The position numbers and the translations under genes were made by a program. Below, piece by piece: positions 1 to 18,768 of a stretch of 64,000 nucleotides of DNA (position 1 is the first letter of the stretch; each line of letters starts with the position of its first letter). The stretch spans positions 1,106,501 to 1,170,500 of the forward strand of contig JALIGW010000026.1 in assembly GCA_023053685.1 (NCBI GenBank), given 5' to 3'. The notes under the pieces are model-generated. The model saw only the letters and a list, made by a program, of their open reading frames with translations, made no database searches and was not told where the DNA came from. The stretch is from Diadophis punctatus similis (lineage: Eukaryota; Chordata; Lepidosauria; Squamata; Dipsadidae).

Positions 1-74
1 TCTTTCTTTCTTTCTTTCTTCTTTCTTTCTCTTTCTTTCTTTTTTCTTTCTTTCTTTCTTCCCTTCCCTTCCCT
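1..74. repeat. (TTTC)n microsatellite
   Basis: A pyrimidine-only tract of TTTC units grades into CCCTT units at the very left edge. It continues out of the window, so its full length is unknown. Confidence 0.95.
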
Positions 75-364
75 GAATTTTTTCATCTTTGTGCCAAAAT
101 TTCCACCTCCCCCTTTAGGTGCCCAAGAAGAATCAAACTCTTATCTGCGGGGCTTCTGGCCAATGGGACAAGTGTCCAGTGCCAAAGTCCACTGCAGGGG
201 CCTCCAGAATCAGCTGGGGTCATGCCATGTCTTTGTCCTTTGCAGCTTATCACATGACGATGAAATGACCCGCCCAGCTTAGCAGGGGAAGGTTGATACC
301 TGGAGACATGGAGCGAACTGGACACGGGCACGGTTTGCTTTAACAAGTGACGCGTTTAGTGTCA
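75..364 (+). other. 5' flank / probable 5' UTR of PHYHD1
   Basis: Single-copy-looking sequence between the microsatellite and the PHYHD1 start codon. I see no CpG island, no clear TATA box and no other gene. The transcription start must lie here or further left, but the sequence does not fix it. Confidence 0.4.
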
Positions 365-7517
<7,153 letters not shown>

Positions 7518-7667
7518 ACCCACAGCATCTCTGCTTTGGGAGCCCCCTATCTTTTGGGGAACCGGCAAGGGAGGGGGTTCAGCTCTGCCTCTGTAGCTGG
7601 GGAATTTCTGGCTCCAGCTTCACAGCATCCCCGAATCCGCTGAGTCTCTTCAGGAGAGCGTGTGCTT

Positions 7668-7673
7668 AATAAA
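7668..7673 (+). terminator. Polyadenylation signal of PHYHD1
   Basis: AATAAA lies 151 nt after the PHYHD1 stop codon. A second AATAAA at 7842-7847 could be an alternative. The first is preferred for its position, but I cannot see the cleavage site directly. Confidence 0.55.
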
Positions 7674-8429
7674 AATCAGTTTGGCATGGAATTAAGAGCA
7701 TCTGATCCTGGCCAAGGAAATTCAGGCTGTAGTTTTTGCTCAACAATGAACATCACGGGGAGACCTTGGGAAGAAAAAAGGAGGCATGGAGGGAACAAGC
7801 ACTATTCCTGGCTTCTGAAAGGAGAGGCAAGTTAAAAATGCAATAAAATGTGGACTGGAATTCCGATTATGTACCTGCTGTGGACGATACCTTTGTAAGA
7901 CTTTCTTAGAATTCAGCAGCGCGGAATAATTTATATCTCACCCTTTCAGAAATATCTTTGATTTTCCTGTAATTTCCAGTTTGGGTTAGGAGATGGTGGT
8001 CTAAACTGTGCAGTTTGAGCTAGCTGGAGGAAAGATTCCCCCAAAGCTTGCCTCTTTGTGGTGCTCAGGATCTGCCATCTTCTACAAGATCCTTGGGATG
8101 GGGCTGTGTTTGGCTTGGACAGATATATGAAAGGGGGTGGGGTGTTGATGGGCAAAATGGGTGACTCAAACCTCCAGTGGCTTCCGTTCATTATTGGGAG
8201 GCTTCGAATAGCCTCCCAATAATTTTAAAAAGGCCCTGCTTTGTTGATGTCATAATCCTGATCGCGATCCTCAAGAGATCGGAAAAATTAAAATTTATCC
8301 AATAACCTGTAACAGAGATGTCACCGTTGTCTCAAATCAGTCAGGGCTCCACTTCCTGCTTTGTCAGCATCAGCCTAACCAGCCTTGTTAAAATTGTAAC
8401 TCCCTTTTCTTTCTTTGGTTTGTCTTGCC

Positions 8430-8590
8430 TCCTCCTTCTAAGAGGTGAGATGAGACAGAGTGGGCCTAAGTCACCCAACTGGCTTTTGTGCCTAAGGCAG
8501 GGCTAGAATTCACTGTCTCCTGGTGATTGGCCCAAAGTCACCCAACTGGCTTCAAGCCTAAAGCAGGGCTTCAAGTCCAGCCCTTTGATT
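8430..8590 (-). repeat. SINE fragment with duplicated middle segment
   Basis: Contains the reverse of the squamate SINE body (GAGGTGAGATGAGACAGAG, then CACCCAACTGGCTT, then TAGAATTCACTGTCTCCTGGTGAT). The 66-bp segment starting at about 8459 recurs at 8525. The same segment is tandemly repeated at 33038-33305 and 38593-38805. Confidence 0.7.
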
Positions 8591-8885
8591 GCTTGAACAA
8601 ACCCCTCCTGCTTAAAAAAGAAGAACAAAACAACCCCTTGGAGTATTGCCACTCAGAGTTTGAAAACCTTTGCTCCGTATTATACTGCAGAAGCCGTGGG
8701 GGAAAAAAAAGACCACAAAGAACAGCCTCATTATATTTCAGCTTTAAATAATGAACGTGCAATCACTTACAGGGACGGGCTGTGGTGTTGCTTTCTGCCA
8801 CCCTGGGCCAAAGACACCAAAGAAACTCAGTATGGGTGTATCTGATTACGCTCTGGGGGAGAAACCTTATCCCCTTCAAGGGTAG

Positions 8886-10457
8886 CTAAAGCATTAGCAG
8901 GATGTGGAGGTAGAGAGGCAAGAGTAAATTGTCCACCTGGGTGGTGTAGGCTTCTAAAAATGACACCAGGGTAATCGAGATCAAGATCCAGGAGTAGCTG
9001 GCGTTCAGGTCCACAGAACTGTCAAAAATCACAATCAGTGCAACTGCAATGATTTGGGCAAATATGGCTGACATGGTCCCTTCAAAAGTTTTCTTGGTTC
9101 CGGGCCATTTGACTTCCCCCATCGTGCTGCCAAAGATGGAGGCTACCGAGTCTCCCACGCCTACAGCCAGAACCCCAGAGTAGGGAGCCAAGGCTCCTGC
9201 CCCCGTCAAGGCACCTTTGGGGGCGCACGGCCTCGGCACCAGCCACACCGGGAAGGACATCCCAAGTAGAAGGTAGATATGAGTCAAGATTAAAGGCCCG
9301 CTGTCCCGCTCGTCCAAGAACAGCGAGAGCAACTGCCGGAGCGTCTGTCCGAAGGGCTTGATGGTGAAGTAGCGGATGTACTCAAGCAGAATGAAGACAG
9401 CCAGGCAAATGACAGCCGCCACGTACAGCAGTTGGCGGTCATAGACCAGGCCCGGGACGTAAGTGGCCACCACGATGAAATGGAAGTACTTCCGGGTGAC
9501 GATTGAAGCTTGGTGTTTTTTAGAACCAGAGGACCGCTTGACGTTTTGGTAGAGGACTATCGCGCAGGCCAGAGCAGCCAGGAAGGTCCAGTAGCACAGC
9601 AGGTGAATTCTGATCTGGGTTTGGGAGAGCAACTGGAAGAGCCAAGTCAAGGGATTCCTGCGGATCAGGCGGTAGAGCCAAGGCATGACCACGCCGAGGC
9701 TCAGGACGGCGGTCATCATGTGGAAAAACATGGAGGAGGTCCAGGTGCTGGAATCCATGAAGAAAAACAGCACCGCAAAGGAGAGGCCCAACAAGGCCAC
9801 TCCCACCACCACGACCAGGAGGAAGAAGTCCACGGGACTCCCTCGGTTCTCGCTGAGGTTCAGAGAGCGCTTGATGAGCTGGTTGAGGACGAAACTCAGG
9901 CCGGTGAGGATCAGCAGGGCCTCCCCGGGGGTGAAACACCGAGGCAACAGGTACAGCAGGATCATGCTGAGGTAGACAAAAATGAGCAACACCTCCAACA
10001 CTTCGATCACTTCAGAGACGGTCAAGGAATGCTTCATGGTGTAGATGATCAGCGTCCCGGCAATCCCGGACAGCACGCAGGTGTTCGTTGGCACCGGCTT
10101 GGTAATGCCCAAAGCGATCACCGACAGGAAGAGGGCAATCATCATGCCAGTGGAGGCCACGATAATGCCCAGGCGCTCGAAGTACACAATGCCAGCCACT
10201 CGACACCTTTCCTTCATCACGATGCCCAGCAGAGGGATAACCATGCAGGAGGGGAGGAGGCCGCTGTTGGCCGTGGTCCGGAACTGGAACACAGCCCCAC
10301 CCAGACGAAGGAGATGGTCCCACTTAAACTGGATGTAGAAGGCTTGAACGGCGAGGACGAGAGCGGACCACGAGAAGCGGTCCCAGACCACACTGTGCAC
10401 GCAAAGCACGATGGCAAACACCACCAGCGATTCCACCAGAACCGGTTGTTTCCACAT
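8886..10457 (-). CDS. DOLK: DOLK, dolichol kinase (single coding exon)
   Basis: CTP-dependent kinase that phosphorylates dolichol to dolichyl phosphate in the ER membrane, the carrier lipid for N-glycosylation, O- and C-mannosylation and GPI anchors. One uninterrupted 523-codon frame from ATG (10457) to TAG (8886). The ATG context is CATCACCATG, and the same frame has an upstream TGA between the inferred 5' splice acceptor and this ATG. Human DOLK is about 538 aa; the missing residues are at the poorly conserved N-terminus. The protein is a polytopic membrane protein with more than ten hydrophobic stretches. The CTP-binding motif near the C-terminus is complete: D436, A439, G443, G447, then K455-K456-T457-x-E459-G460. 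ARKYFH-type sequence appears as [16 protein letters not shown], and [20 protein letters not shown] is also recognisable. No lesion is seen. It is transcribed divergently from NUP188. Confidence 0.97.
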   Translation of the reverse strand: MWKQPVLVESLVVFAIVLCVHSVVWDRFSWSALVLAVQAFYIQFKWDHLLRLGGAVFQFRTTANSGLLPSCMVIPLLGIVMKERCRVAGIVYFERLGIIVASTGMMIALFLSVIALGITKPVPTNTCVLSGIAGTLIIYTMKHSLTVSEVIEVLEVLLIFVYLSMILLYLLPRCFTPGEALLILTGLSFVLNQLIKRSLNLSENRGSPVDFFLLVVVVGVALLGLSFAVLFFFMDSSTWTSSMFFHMMTAVLSLGVVMPWLYRLIRRNPLTWLFQLLSQTQIRIHLLCYWTFLAALACAIVLYQNVKRSSGSKKHQASIVTRKYFHFIVVATYVPGLVYDRQLLYVAAVICLAVFILLEYIRYFTIKPFGQTLRQLLSLFLDERDSGPLILTHIYLLLGMSFPVWLVPRPCAPKGALTGAGALAPYSGVLAVGVGDSVASIFGSTMGEVKWPGTKKTFEGTMSAIFAQIIAVALIVIFDSSVDLNASYSWILISITLVSFLEAYTTQVDNLLLPLYLHILLML

Positions 10458-10549
10458 GGTGATGGTCGAAGGATCTCTGCAGCCGTCTGGAGCTTTTCAA
10501 ATGCAGGGACTCTCCCGGCTGAAAGCTCCCTCTTCTGTTTGGATCATCC

Positions 10550-11085
10550 CTACAAAAGAAAAAAAAATATTTTAAACAAGTGCAGAGTGGCAATGGTGCA
10601 TCCCACATCACAAACCAGCTATCTTAACTGCATTCTTTTTAACAGAAGACAGAGCTGCGGCTCTAAACGATCCGAGGCCTCCCTGTGCCCACCTCAGTGG
10701 ATAATTACAGATTAACTGAGTTGGAAGGGACCTTGTGGGTCATCTAGTCCAACCCACCGCTCAACTCCTTGGCACCCCCTTCTCAAGTTGCGACTACCAC
10801 CCCCCCGTCATCCCCAGCCACCCTCGAGAATCCAAGCCCGGCATTCCCAAGTTGAAAAGCGCCGTTTTGGCCCCGGCCTACCCTACCCTGCGGGGCTGTT
10901 GTGAAGCAGATCGTGGGGGGAAGGAGGAGGAGGAGGCCAAGCGGCGGCGCCCGCCATGCACACACACCCGCCCTCCCCCGGGGGCTGAGCTCTTGGGAGG
11001 AAAACCGCCCTTACGACTCCATCCCGCCGTCCTCCGAGCCTTCCCTCATCATCGCTCCGCCTCGTCGCCTCCCTGACTTACTCAC
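10550..11085 (-). other. DOLK: Predicted intron in the DOLK 5' UTR
   Basis: On the minus strand a strong donor (TGG|GTGAGTAAG, intron from 11085) lies just downstream of a CAAGATGGCGGC element. A polypyrimidine tract ending TTTTCTTTTGTAG|GG lies at 10550, 92 nt before the DOLK ATG. Together they predict a non-coding first exon spliced to the coding exon. Within the intron, about 10710-10760 is a CR1-like fragment (GTTGGAAGGGACCTTGTGGG). Inferred from splice motifs only. Confidence 0.6.
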
Positions 11086-11095
11086 CCACCCGGGC

Positions 11096-11107
11096 GCCGC
11101 CATCTTG
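11096..11107 (-). promoter_or_regulatory. YY1/TISU element on the DOLK side
   Basis: Minus strand reads CAAGATGGCGGC, an exact match to the TISU consensus SAASATGGCGGC. Its ATG opens a frame that, after the predicted splice, would be a 7-codon upstream ORF (MAAPGWG, then stop) ahead of the DOLK start. Confidence 0.6.
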
Positions 11108-11129
11108 CGGTGACGACGGCGGGCGCTGA

Positions 11130-11137
11130 TGACGTCA
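11130..11137. promoter_or_regulatory. CRE palindrome (CREB/ATF site)
   Basis: Exact TGACGTCA in the CpG-rich core between the two start regions, about 25 bp from the DOLK-side TISU element. Palindromic, so it can serve either direction. Binding is inferred. Confidence 0.55.
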
Positions 11138-11349
11138 GGTGGGCACGTACATGCACACACACGGGCGCGCGCCGGCTTTCCTAACGGTCGAGCGGGCGGC
11201 TCCCAGCGCGCAAGCGCCGCCCCGCCTTCTCTTTTTCCTACTGGCGGCCCCGCCCCCTTTTCCTCCTGGCGGCTCGGCGGGCGGGCGAGCGAGCGAGGTA
11301 GACGGGAGGGAGGGAGGAGGGAGGGAAGAGGGTCACGTGGGAGGGGAGG

Positions 11350-11361
11350 CAAGATGGCGGC
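11350..11361 (+). promoter_or_regulatory. YY1/TISU element at the NUP188 start codon
   Basis: CAAGATGGCGGC matches the TISU consensus exactly, and its ATG (11354) is the NUP188 initiation codon. TISU elements bind YY1 and direct initiation on mRNAs with very short 5' UTRs, so NUP188 transcription probably starts only a few tens of nt upstream. Confidence 0.65.
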
Positions 11362-14300
11362 CGGCGGGCTGTCTGCGAGGTAGGGACCGGCGGGGCGCGC
11401 GCGGTCGTTATCTGAGCCCCCGAGGGGAGAAAGCGGCTGAGGGGAGGCCGAGCCCGGCCGAAGCCCCGAGCCGAGCCCGCTCAGCCCCCCCACCGGATCT
11501 TTGGGGTGAGGGTCTTGCGGGTTGGAGGGGAGGGGGGACCCCTAGCGAAGCCCCCTTCATCCCCTGCCTGTATTGCTGTTCATTATCGCTTTTTTATTTG
11601 AATGGATAAGGCCCCCCCAGGTCCAGTTGGACTCTTTAATTGTACATCCTCATTCCCTTTCAACAACAACCCTGTGAGGTGGGAAAGAGGGAAGGCGTGG
11701 CTTTGAGTGCCCAAGGCAGGACTCGAACTCAGATCTTTGGCTTTCCGGTCCGGCACCCTTTGGGGATGCCCCAAACTGGGGTAAGGAAATAACACCTTCC
11801 CCCTGGAAGGAAATGAATAATAATTCCCATTTGAGTAGGAAGAAGGCAGGAATATTAAATATATATTTAACATTTTGAGTTGCCCAAATAGATCTCTCTT
11901 AGATAGCTAAAAAGATCCCACAGGAAATGATCCCCTGGTTTGAATTTGAGCTCTTTGAATGGATGTTTCTTTGAAAAATAGGGTAATTGATTTCCGCTAG
12001 GTGGAAATATGCAAGGAAAAATATTAATCATGAACTTTTGTATGCATATTAGTGACATGTTACAGGAAAAGATGATGAGAATATACATATAATTTAAATA
12101 TAGGGGTCACAGAGTAGTAAAGAGAAAGCAAAATAGAACTCCAAAATCCTTTGTAAAAGTAACAAAAAGATCTGTTTTAACACTGTTACTTTCACTGTTT
12201 GCCTCTGATAGAACCTCCCATTTTGCACCCAGGAAGTTTAAGCGTGTCTAAAACCACAATTGTGCATTTGCTAGCCTCTTGCTCACCGAATTTTTGACTT
12301 GCATTAAATGTAACCTGGTATCAATTTATAATTTGCCCTAAGTTGAGCATCGCATGATTTGAACATGCACTAATTATGACCTACCTGTATGTATAGAAAG
12401 GCAGGATGACATAATAATTGTTCTGGCTGTGCATTCTTTACACATTTATGCTGGCTGACATTGTGACCAGCTGTAAGCATATGGTCCAGTATCTGCTCTG
12501 CTTCAATGGTTAGACGGCCTAGACATTGGTATTTCAACAATAGATCTTTTAAACATTTATATTTCATTCTGATTTATCAATCTAGATGAAGTGTTCATAT
12601 ATATGGCTAGTCCATGTGTGATATGCCATATGCTAAACAAATAATGTTCTTTCTGGGAGTATGCCTATTCCCCTTGATGCTTCTCAAAGTTGGCTAAGTG
12701 ACGTGTTCATCTCTGCACATGAGAAACTGTACACTAGTTGTGTTGGATTGATCCTGTGGGGTGGGCTGAGCTGGGCTGAGAGAGGACTGACTCCCAAGTC
12801 CCCCAACTGGCTTTCATGTCCAGAGAAATAGTTCTGTGAGATTTTAAAAGACTTTAAGGAATGCGTGATTTTTTATTTTAAGGAGCAGCAGAGAACTGTG
12901 GACCATTCTTTTGGGAAGATCAGCTTTGAGAGAACCGGTAAGCAATGTTGGCTTAGGCTGTTTCCTTTGAAACTTCTCTAGTTTGGTGTTATGGCAGCAA
13001 TAGAGGGAAGCCTCTTTGATTAATGTATTCAGTTAAGCAGATTTTTTAGATTAATGTTTCTAGTTCCTTGAAGTAACAAAGCTAGCTCTCCACGAGGAAT
13101 CTAGAGTCTGATAAGCAGTGGCTCAAACCTGACAAGGACATTGATTTAGTGACTTGCAAACTCGTTATACCTCGTTATAATATAAAAACCACACCTCCTG
13201 AATATGATGATGAGCATGAACAAGATCACACTAAGACTAATTTGGGATGGTATGGAATGTTACATGCTACATCCTAGAACCTCTGAGCATGTGGTGCTAT
13301 TTCAGAGATGAACCAAATAATGTTAACCAATGAAAGAGACCACAAGTCTTAAAAGTTGCCAAGGTTGGACACACTATTGTACAACGCTTCTCCTTCCATC
13401 TATCCTGCTTTGCGAAACTAAGCCTCAGTGGCGCAGTGGTTAGAATGCAGTACTGCAGGCTACTTCTGCTGATCACCGGTTGCCAGCAGTTTGGCAGTTT
13501 GAATCTCACCAGGCTCAAGGTTGACTCAGCCTTTCCTTCTGATGTGGGTAAAATGAGGACCCAGATTGTTGGGGGCAAGAGGCTGACTCTGTAAAACTGC
13601 TTAGAGAGGGGCTGTAAAGCACTGTGAAGCGATATATAAATGTAAGTGCTATTGCTATTGCTAACCAAACAGTTTTTAACAGTTGAGTGGAATCTCTAGA
13701 TTCACCATCCTTTTGTCTTGATTTAGGCACAGATCGCAGAAGAGTTGAATAAACACTGGCAGAGGTTGCTTGAAGGACTTTGTTACTACAAACCACCCAG
13801 GTACGATAACCAGATGCTGGGCATCTAGCACAGCGCTCAAGTTAAGAAAAGCTTGGAGAAACAGTGGATTTTTCTGGTCATGGATCTGCTTCCTCCTTTT
13901 AGAAATTAATCTAGTCTGAAATTTTAGCAGAAAAAACAGCAGATACAAAACTAAAAGATTTGTATAACCTTTTCCCCCCCAGTGTTATTTAGACGAACTC
14001 TTAAGGGTTAAAGACCTGATTTTTAGGCTTGGCTACAAAGATAAGTGGGGCCCCTACCTTGTTTTTCTCTGGATGTTCTTTCTGAATTTGATTATTTTAT
14101 TTTAGATTTCCTTTAGGGCTTTATAATGTTTATGGAATGTTTGTGGATATAAAATTATCCAGGTGTTAGCTCAAGATTCACTTTGTTCCAAACAAATTAA
14201 ACTGAATTTCTTATGTGCAGTTCCAATTCAGCAGAAATTGTGAAAGCTGATAAAAACGTCCCCGCTTCGTTGAAGGAACTGGGACTCCGAGTCAGCAAAT

Positions 14301-17300
14301 TTTTGGTAAGAAACACTTTCAAAAGTCGCTCTGCTTTCTTGCTATGCATGTTTCAGGACGGGGGTGGAAAAAAATATCAGAATTGGAGAGAAGTTGTGTT
14401 TTCCCCAATCCTGCTGTTCAAGTGAGGTTTGTGTCTGGGACTTCTGAAGTTTAATCGAGATACTTTGCAGAACTTGGAAGCGGCACTGAAAATTAGGCAT
14501 CGTTCTGTTCTTCATTGTCCTATCCCCCTCTCTTAAAAAGCATGTAACGTAGCTAAAAGTTTGTCTGCCATTGCAGGGCTTGGATGAGGAGCAAAGTGTG
14601 CAGCTCTTACAATGTTACCTTCAAGAGGATTATAGAGGGACTAGAGACTCGCTCAAGGTGGGTAATGGCGCATGGTCTCTCTCTTTTCCAGAATTTCTGT
14701 TGACAAGTGTGTCTGTGCACACCTTACACAGTGAGTTCTCACTGTGATGCTGTAAGTTTGCATTTCCACTTGGGGTGAGGCCCGCCTTGGAGGTACTAGC
14801 CATAAATACTAAGGTTCATGGGAATTCTAGTCCTGCCTTAGGCAAGAAAGCTGGTTGGGTGACATTGGGTCAATCACCAGGAGACTGAGAGTTCTAGTCC
14901 CACCTTAGTCTTGATTGGGGGGGGGGGAGGAAATAATGCTAGGTATGTTCATGTCTTTGAGTTATTTATAAAAATAATAGATGGGCTAAAAATAAATAAA
15001 GTCATGCATGCTATCCATTCCGTGATGGTTATAGCTAAAACCTAGATGGGAACATACCTTTCTCCGTTGTTTGTGTCTCTGTCCAAGCCTCAACTCTTTC
15101 TGACTGATTCCTTGCATTCCTTTTTGTATCTAGACCGTGCTGCAAGATGACAGGCAGAGCCAAACGCTGCTACTGAAGGTGAGTTTCCCCTACATCCTTC
15201 CATGGGCCCTGCTCCCATCTCCACTGCTTCTGTATCAAGACTTTTATTTGTGGGGGGGCGCATGGGGGAAGGGTTTGACTCGATGCAGCAGAGAGGATTG
15301 AAATTCCAAGTAAGAAATGCAGGCTCTTGCCATTTGCCCCGAGTGGCTTCTTGTAATTATTTTGGATAATATTTTTATCCCCCTTTTCCAGTGGGAAAAA
15401 AAATTTATCCAAAAGCCCAGTGACAAAACAATAAACCACAATCTATTACGATGAGGATGAAGAACAACATTGTTCACAGATAACGTGCCGGGGTGTGTTT
15501 GTATGAAAAAATAAATAGCAAATGAAATACCTGCTAATCAGAGGGTCACATGGGGTGGAACCTGGGAATTCAGCAAGGAGACAGTGGGGAAGCAAACCCG
15601 AAGATGCAAAGAGAGCTGCTACGATAAAGACAACAATATGTGTTCACAGATTGCTGATTACTACTATGAGGAAAGGTTTTGTATTCTTCGGTGTGTTCTT
15701 CACATCCTCACTTATTTCCAGGATGAGAGGCACCCTTACATGGTATGTATTGGCTTCCTTTCTTGATTCTTTCCATTAAATGCAGTTAAAGTACAGGTAG
15801 TCCTCGTTTGGTGACAGTTCATTTAGTGACTTTGCAGTTATGACTGATAAAAAGGGAACTTGGCCACCAGTCATCCCATTTAGGACTTTTGCAGGTTTGT
15901 AAAGTTAAGAAAAGCTGAAGTAAGATCATAAGCACAGTCGTCACAGTTTCTCTGGGCAGCTCCTTTGCTTAACAAACGAGTTGCTGGACCTAACTGGGGT
16001 CACTAAATGAGGACTCGCAATAGAAGACTATAATGTGAATCACCAGAGCTCTTGGCATTCCCAAAAGCCTTTCATGATCTTTGAAAGGGATGAAATTGTA
16101 ACCTTTTAAGGGAGTGTAAAATGCATGTTTGTTTATTAGTTCTATCTCACCTTTATTTTGGGTCAACTCAAGGAAGCATCCTGCCTCTTATCCAGAATAA
16201 CAACCCTGTGAGGTGGGTCGGGCTGAGAAAGGGGGGAAATCTCCCAACCAGCTTTCGTGTCTAAAGGAAGACTAGAACTCACAATTACAAATTTCTAGCC
16301 CAGCCCCTCAGCTAATGGATCAAATTGGCTCTCGTTATGATGAAACACATAGGCGATAATTTTACTAACTGCACTTGTAAAACATTTAATTGCATGTGAA
16401 ATTATCTTTGAATCCTTCCAGTATTCCGGTATAATATTTAAAAATGACATGCAAGTACAAAACGGATGAAACAGTCTCTTAATTTTTTCCCCCTGATCTT
16501 GGTTTTGCTACGAAGGTCCCATATTCGCAGTGTATGGAGAAACTGGATAAGGAGCTGGTTCCTAATTATCGGAAACAGTTTGAAGAGCTGTATAAAGCAG
16601 AATCGCCTACATGGGAGACACACGGAAGTCTGATGGTATTTTTTTCCCCACTCATACTTTACTTTCATAAATTGTGCAGTGCGTTTCTAGTTTTGTAAGG
16701 AAAATATGTACATTTCTCCTGAACAAAATTTTTTATCCAACTTAACGTGCTGCATTCTCTACTTAAGAAATCTCAAAGCTGGGAAAATAAATGGGAAATA
16801 ATAAATTGTTTTTTTAAAAAAGCAATATTTTTTCCCAAAAAAAATCTTGGGAGGAATCGGGAGTTTCCCCCCTCCGTTCTCTATTTCTTTATCAATGAAT
16901 AGGTATAGCTACTGTTGGCCCGCTCAGACATTTGAAAAGAAGATAATAACCATTTACGGTCTTACCAGGCGCTTTGTCTAAAAATCCTCTTATCTGCTTC
17001 AAGCTTTGAAGTACTAAAGAGGTTATTGAAGAGAAGGATTAGGGGGGACATGATAACAGTCTTCCAGTGTTTGAGGGGCTGCCACAAAGAGGGGGGGGTG
17101 TCAACCTATTCTCCAAAATACCTGAGAGCAGGACAAGAAGCAACAGATGGAAACTAATCAAGGAGGAATGCAACCTGAAACTAATGAGATAGTGACAGTG
17201 AGAACAATTAATCAGTGGAACGGCTGGCCACCAGAATTATGGGTGCTCCATCACTGGAAGTTTTTAAGAAGAGGCTGGACAGCTACCTGTTTGGAATGGT

Positions 17301-18579
17301 ATAGGGCCGTGATGGTGAACCTATGGCACGCGTGCCCAAAGTGGCACGTGGAACCATGTCGCCTGGCACGCACGGTGTCGCCCATTCCTCTTCCGGGTTT
17401 CCGGTGCATGCATGCGCACCAGCCAGCTAATCTGGTTACTGCTGCGCATGCGCATGCAACGATCAACTGGCCTTCACATGTGCGGCAGTGCCAGAAACCA
17501 GACTAGAAGACCTCCGAGGTCCCTTCTACGCTGTGATTCTAAGTTCTGTGTTCTCTGTTGTTTCCAGCAAGCCTTAAAAAAACCCCAGTGCTGCTTTTCC
17601 TTGTTTCCCCCTTGTGTGGCCAGTGCGTGTTTTAACGACAACTGCTTTTTCCCACAGACGGAGCGTCAAGTGTCTCGCTGGTTCGTGCAGTGCCTCCGTG
17701 AACAGTCCATGCTGCTGGAAATCATCTTCCTCTACTACGCCTATTTTGAGATGACCCCGGAGGAGCTGCTGACTTTCGCCAAGATGTTCAAGGACCAGGG
17801 CTTCGGTTCTCGGCAGACCAACCGGCACCTGGTTGATGAAAGCATGGACCCCCTGGTGGATCGGATTGGGTGAGTGAGTGCCACGCGCTGGGCCTTGTGA
17901 ACCCTGACGGGCCACAGAGCATTCTAGATAAATTTATCTAAGTCGGTGCATGAAAGGAGAACAGCTATAAGCAGTCCTTGCCTTAACGATCAAAATTGGG
18001 ACCAGCAGCTCCGTGTCTCCGTGACTGCAATGGACTTATGGCCTCACTTCCGCTGAGGTCGTTAAGCGAATCGCCCACAGTGTGGCTTTTTTTTTTTAAA
18101 GCAAAATGAGCCAAATAAGGGTTTGTTTGACAGGTGAATCTTCTCTGATTTCTGGGTGTTTTGTCTCTTCTCCCCCATAAACATGCTTTTCAGATACTTC
18201 AGTGCTCTGATTCTAGTGGAAGGCATGGAAATCGACTCCTTACATGAACGTTTGTTGGATGACAGGAAGGAGGAACATAAATTTGCTGGCAATGGACAGA
18301 TCCGCCAGGTAAGTCCCTCGTAACTCTGCGATCGCTCAATATTCTCGTTTATTTTTACCTCACCATGCAAAACCTTTCACGAAAACATTAGTAGGAAAAA
18401 TAAAACTCTTTCCTGATTATTAAAGCAGAGTACTCGTAAAGATTATTACTCACACACACACACACACAATATTATATTTTTGTCTTTTTTATCTATGCCT
18501 CAAGATGGCAAAGATACACCATACTACTACTCCTTCCCACAACAACCCTGTGAGGTGGGTTGGAGAGATAGATAGATAA

Positions 18580-18648
<69 letters not shown>

Positions 18649-18683
18649 TGATGGATGGATAGATAGATAGATGATAGATAGAT

Positions 18684-18768
<85 letters not shown>

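Larger units (their letters stand above)
7518..8885. other. PHYHD1-DOLK tail-to-tail intergenic region
   Basis: Holds the 3' UTR of PHYHD1 (plus strand) and must hold the 3' UTR of DOLK (minus strand). I found no clear AATAAA for DOLK on the minus strand. A tRNA/L2-type SINE fragment, with its 66-bp middle segment present twice, occupies about 8430-8590. No additional gene is supported. Confidence 0.6.
10860..11560. promoter_or_regulatory. CpG-rich bidirectional promoter of DOLK and NUP188
   Basis: This stretch is strongly G+C and CpG rich compared with its surroundings and lies between the divergent DOLK and NUP188 start regions. Visible candidate sites are a palindromic CRE, TGACGTCA, at 11130-11137; an E-box GTCACGTGG with CACGTG at 11334-11339; and two YY1/TISU-type elements pointing away from each other, at 11096-11107 (minus) and 11350-11361 (plus). 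No TATA box is evident. This fits a housekeeping, multi-start promoter serving both genes. Confidence 0.8.

Noticed and set aside
9510..10715. 401-codon open frame on the plus strand
   Set aside because: It lies antisense to the DOLK coding exon; its long opening is a by-product of DOLK codon composition, and its product is low-complexity and unlike any family.
13421..13500. tRNA gene
   Set aside because: It is the tRNA-like head of a Sauria-type SINE, with the full SINE body and ATTGCT tail downstream.
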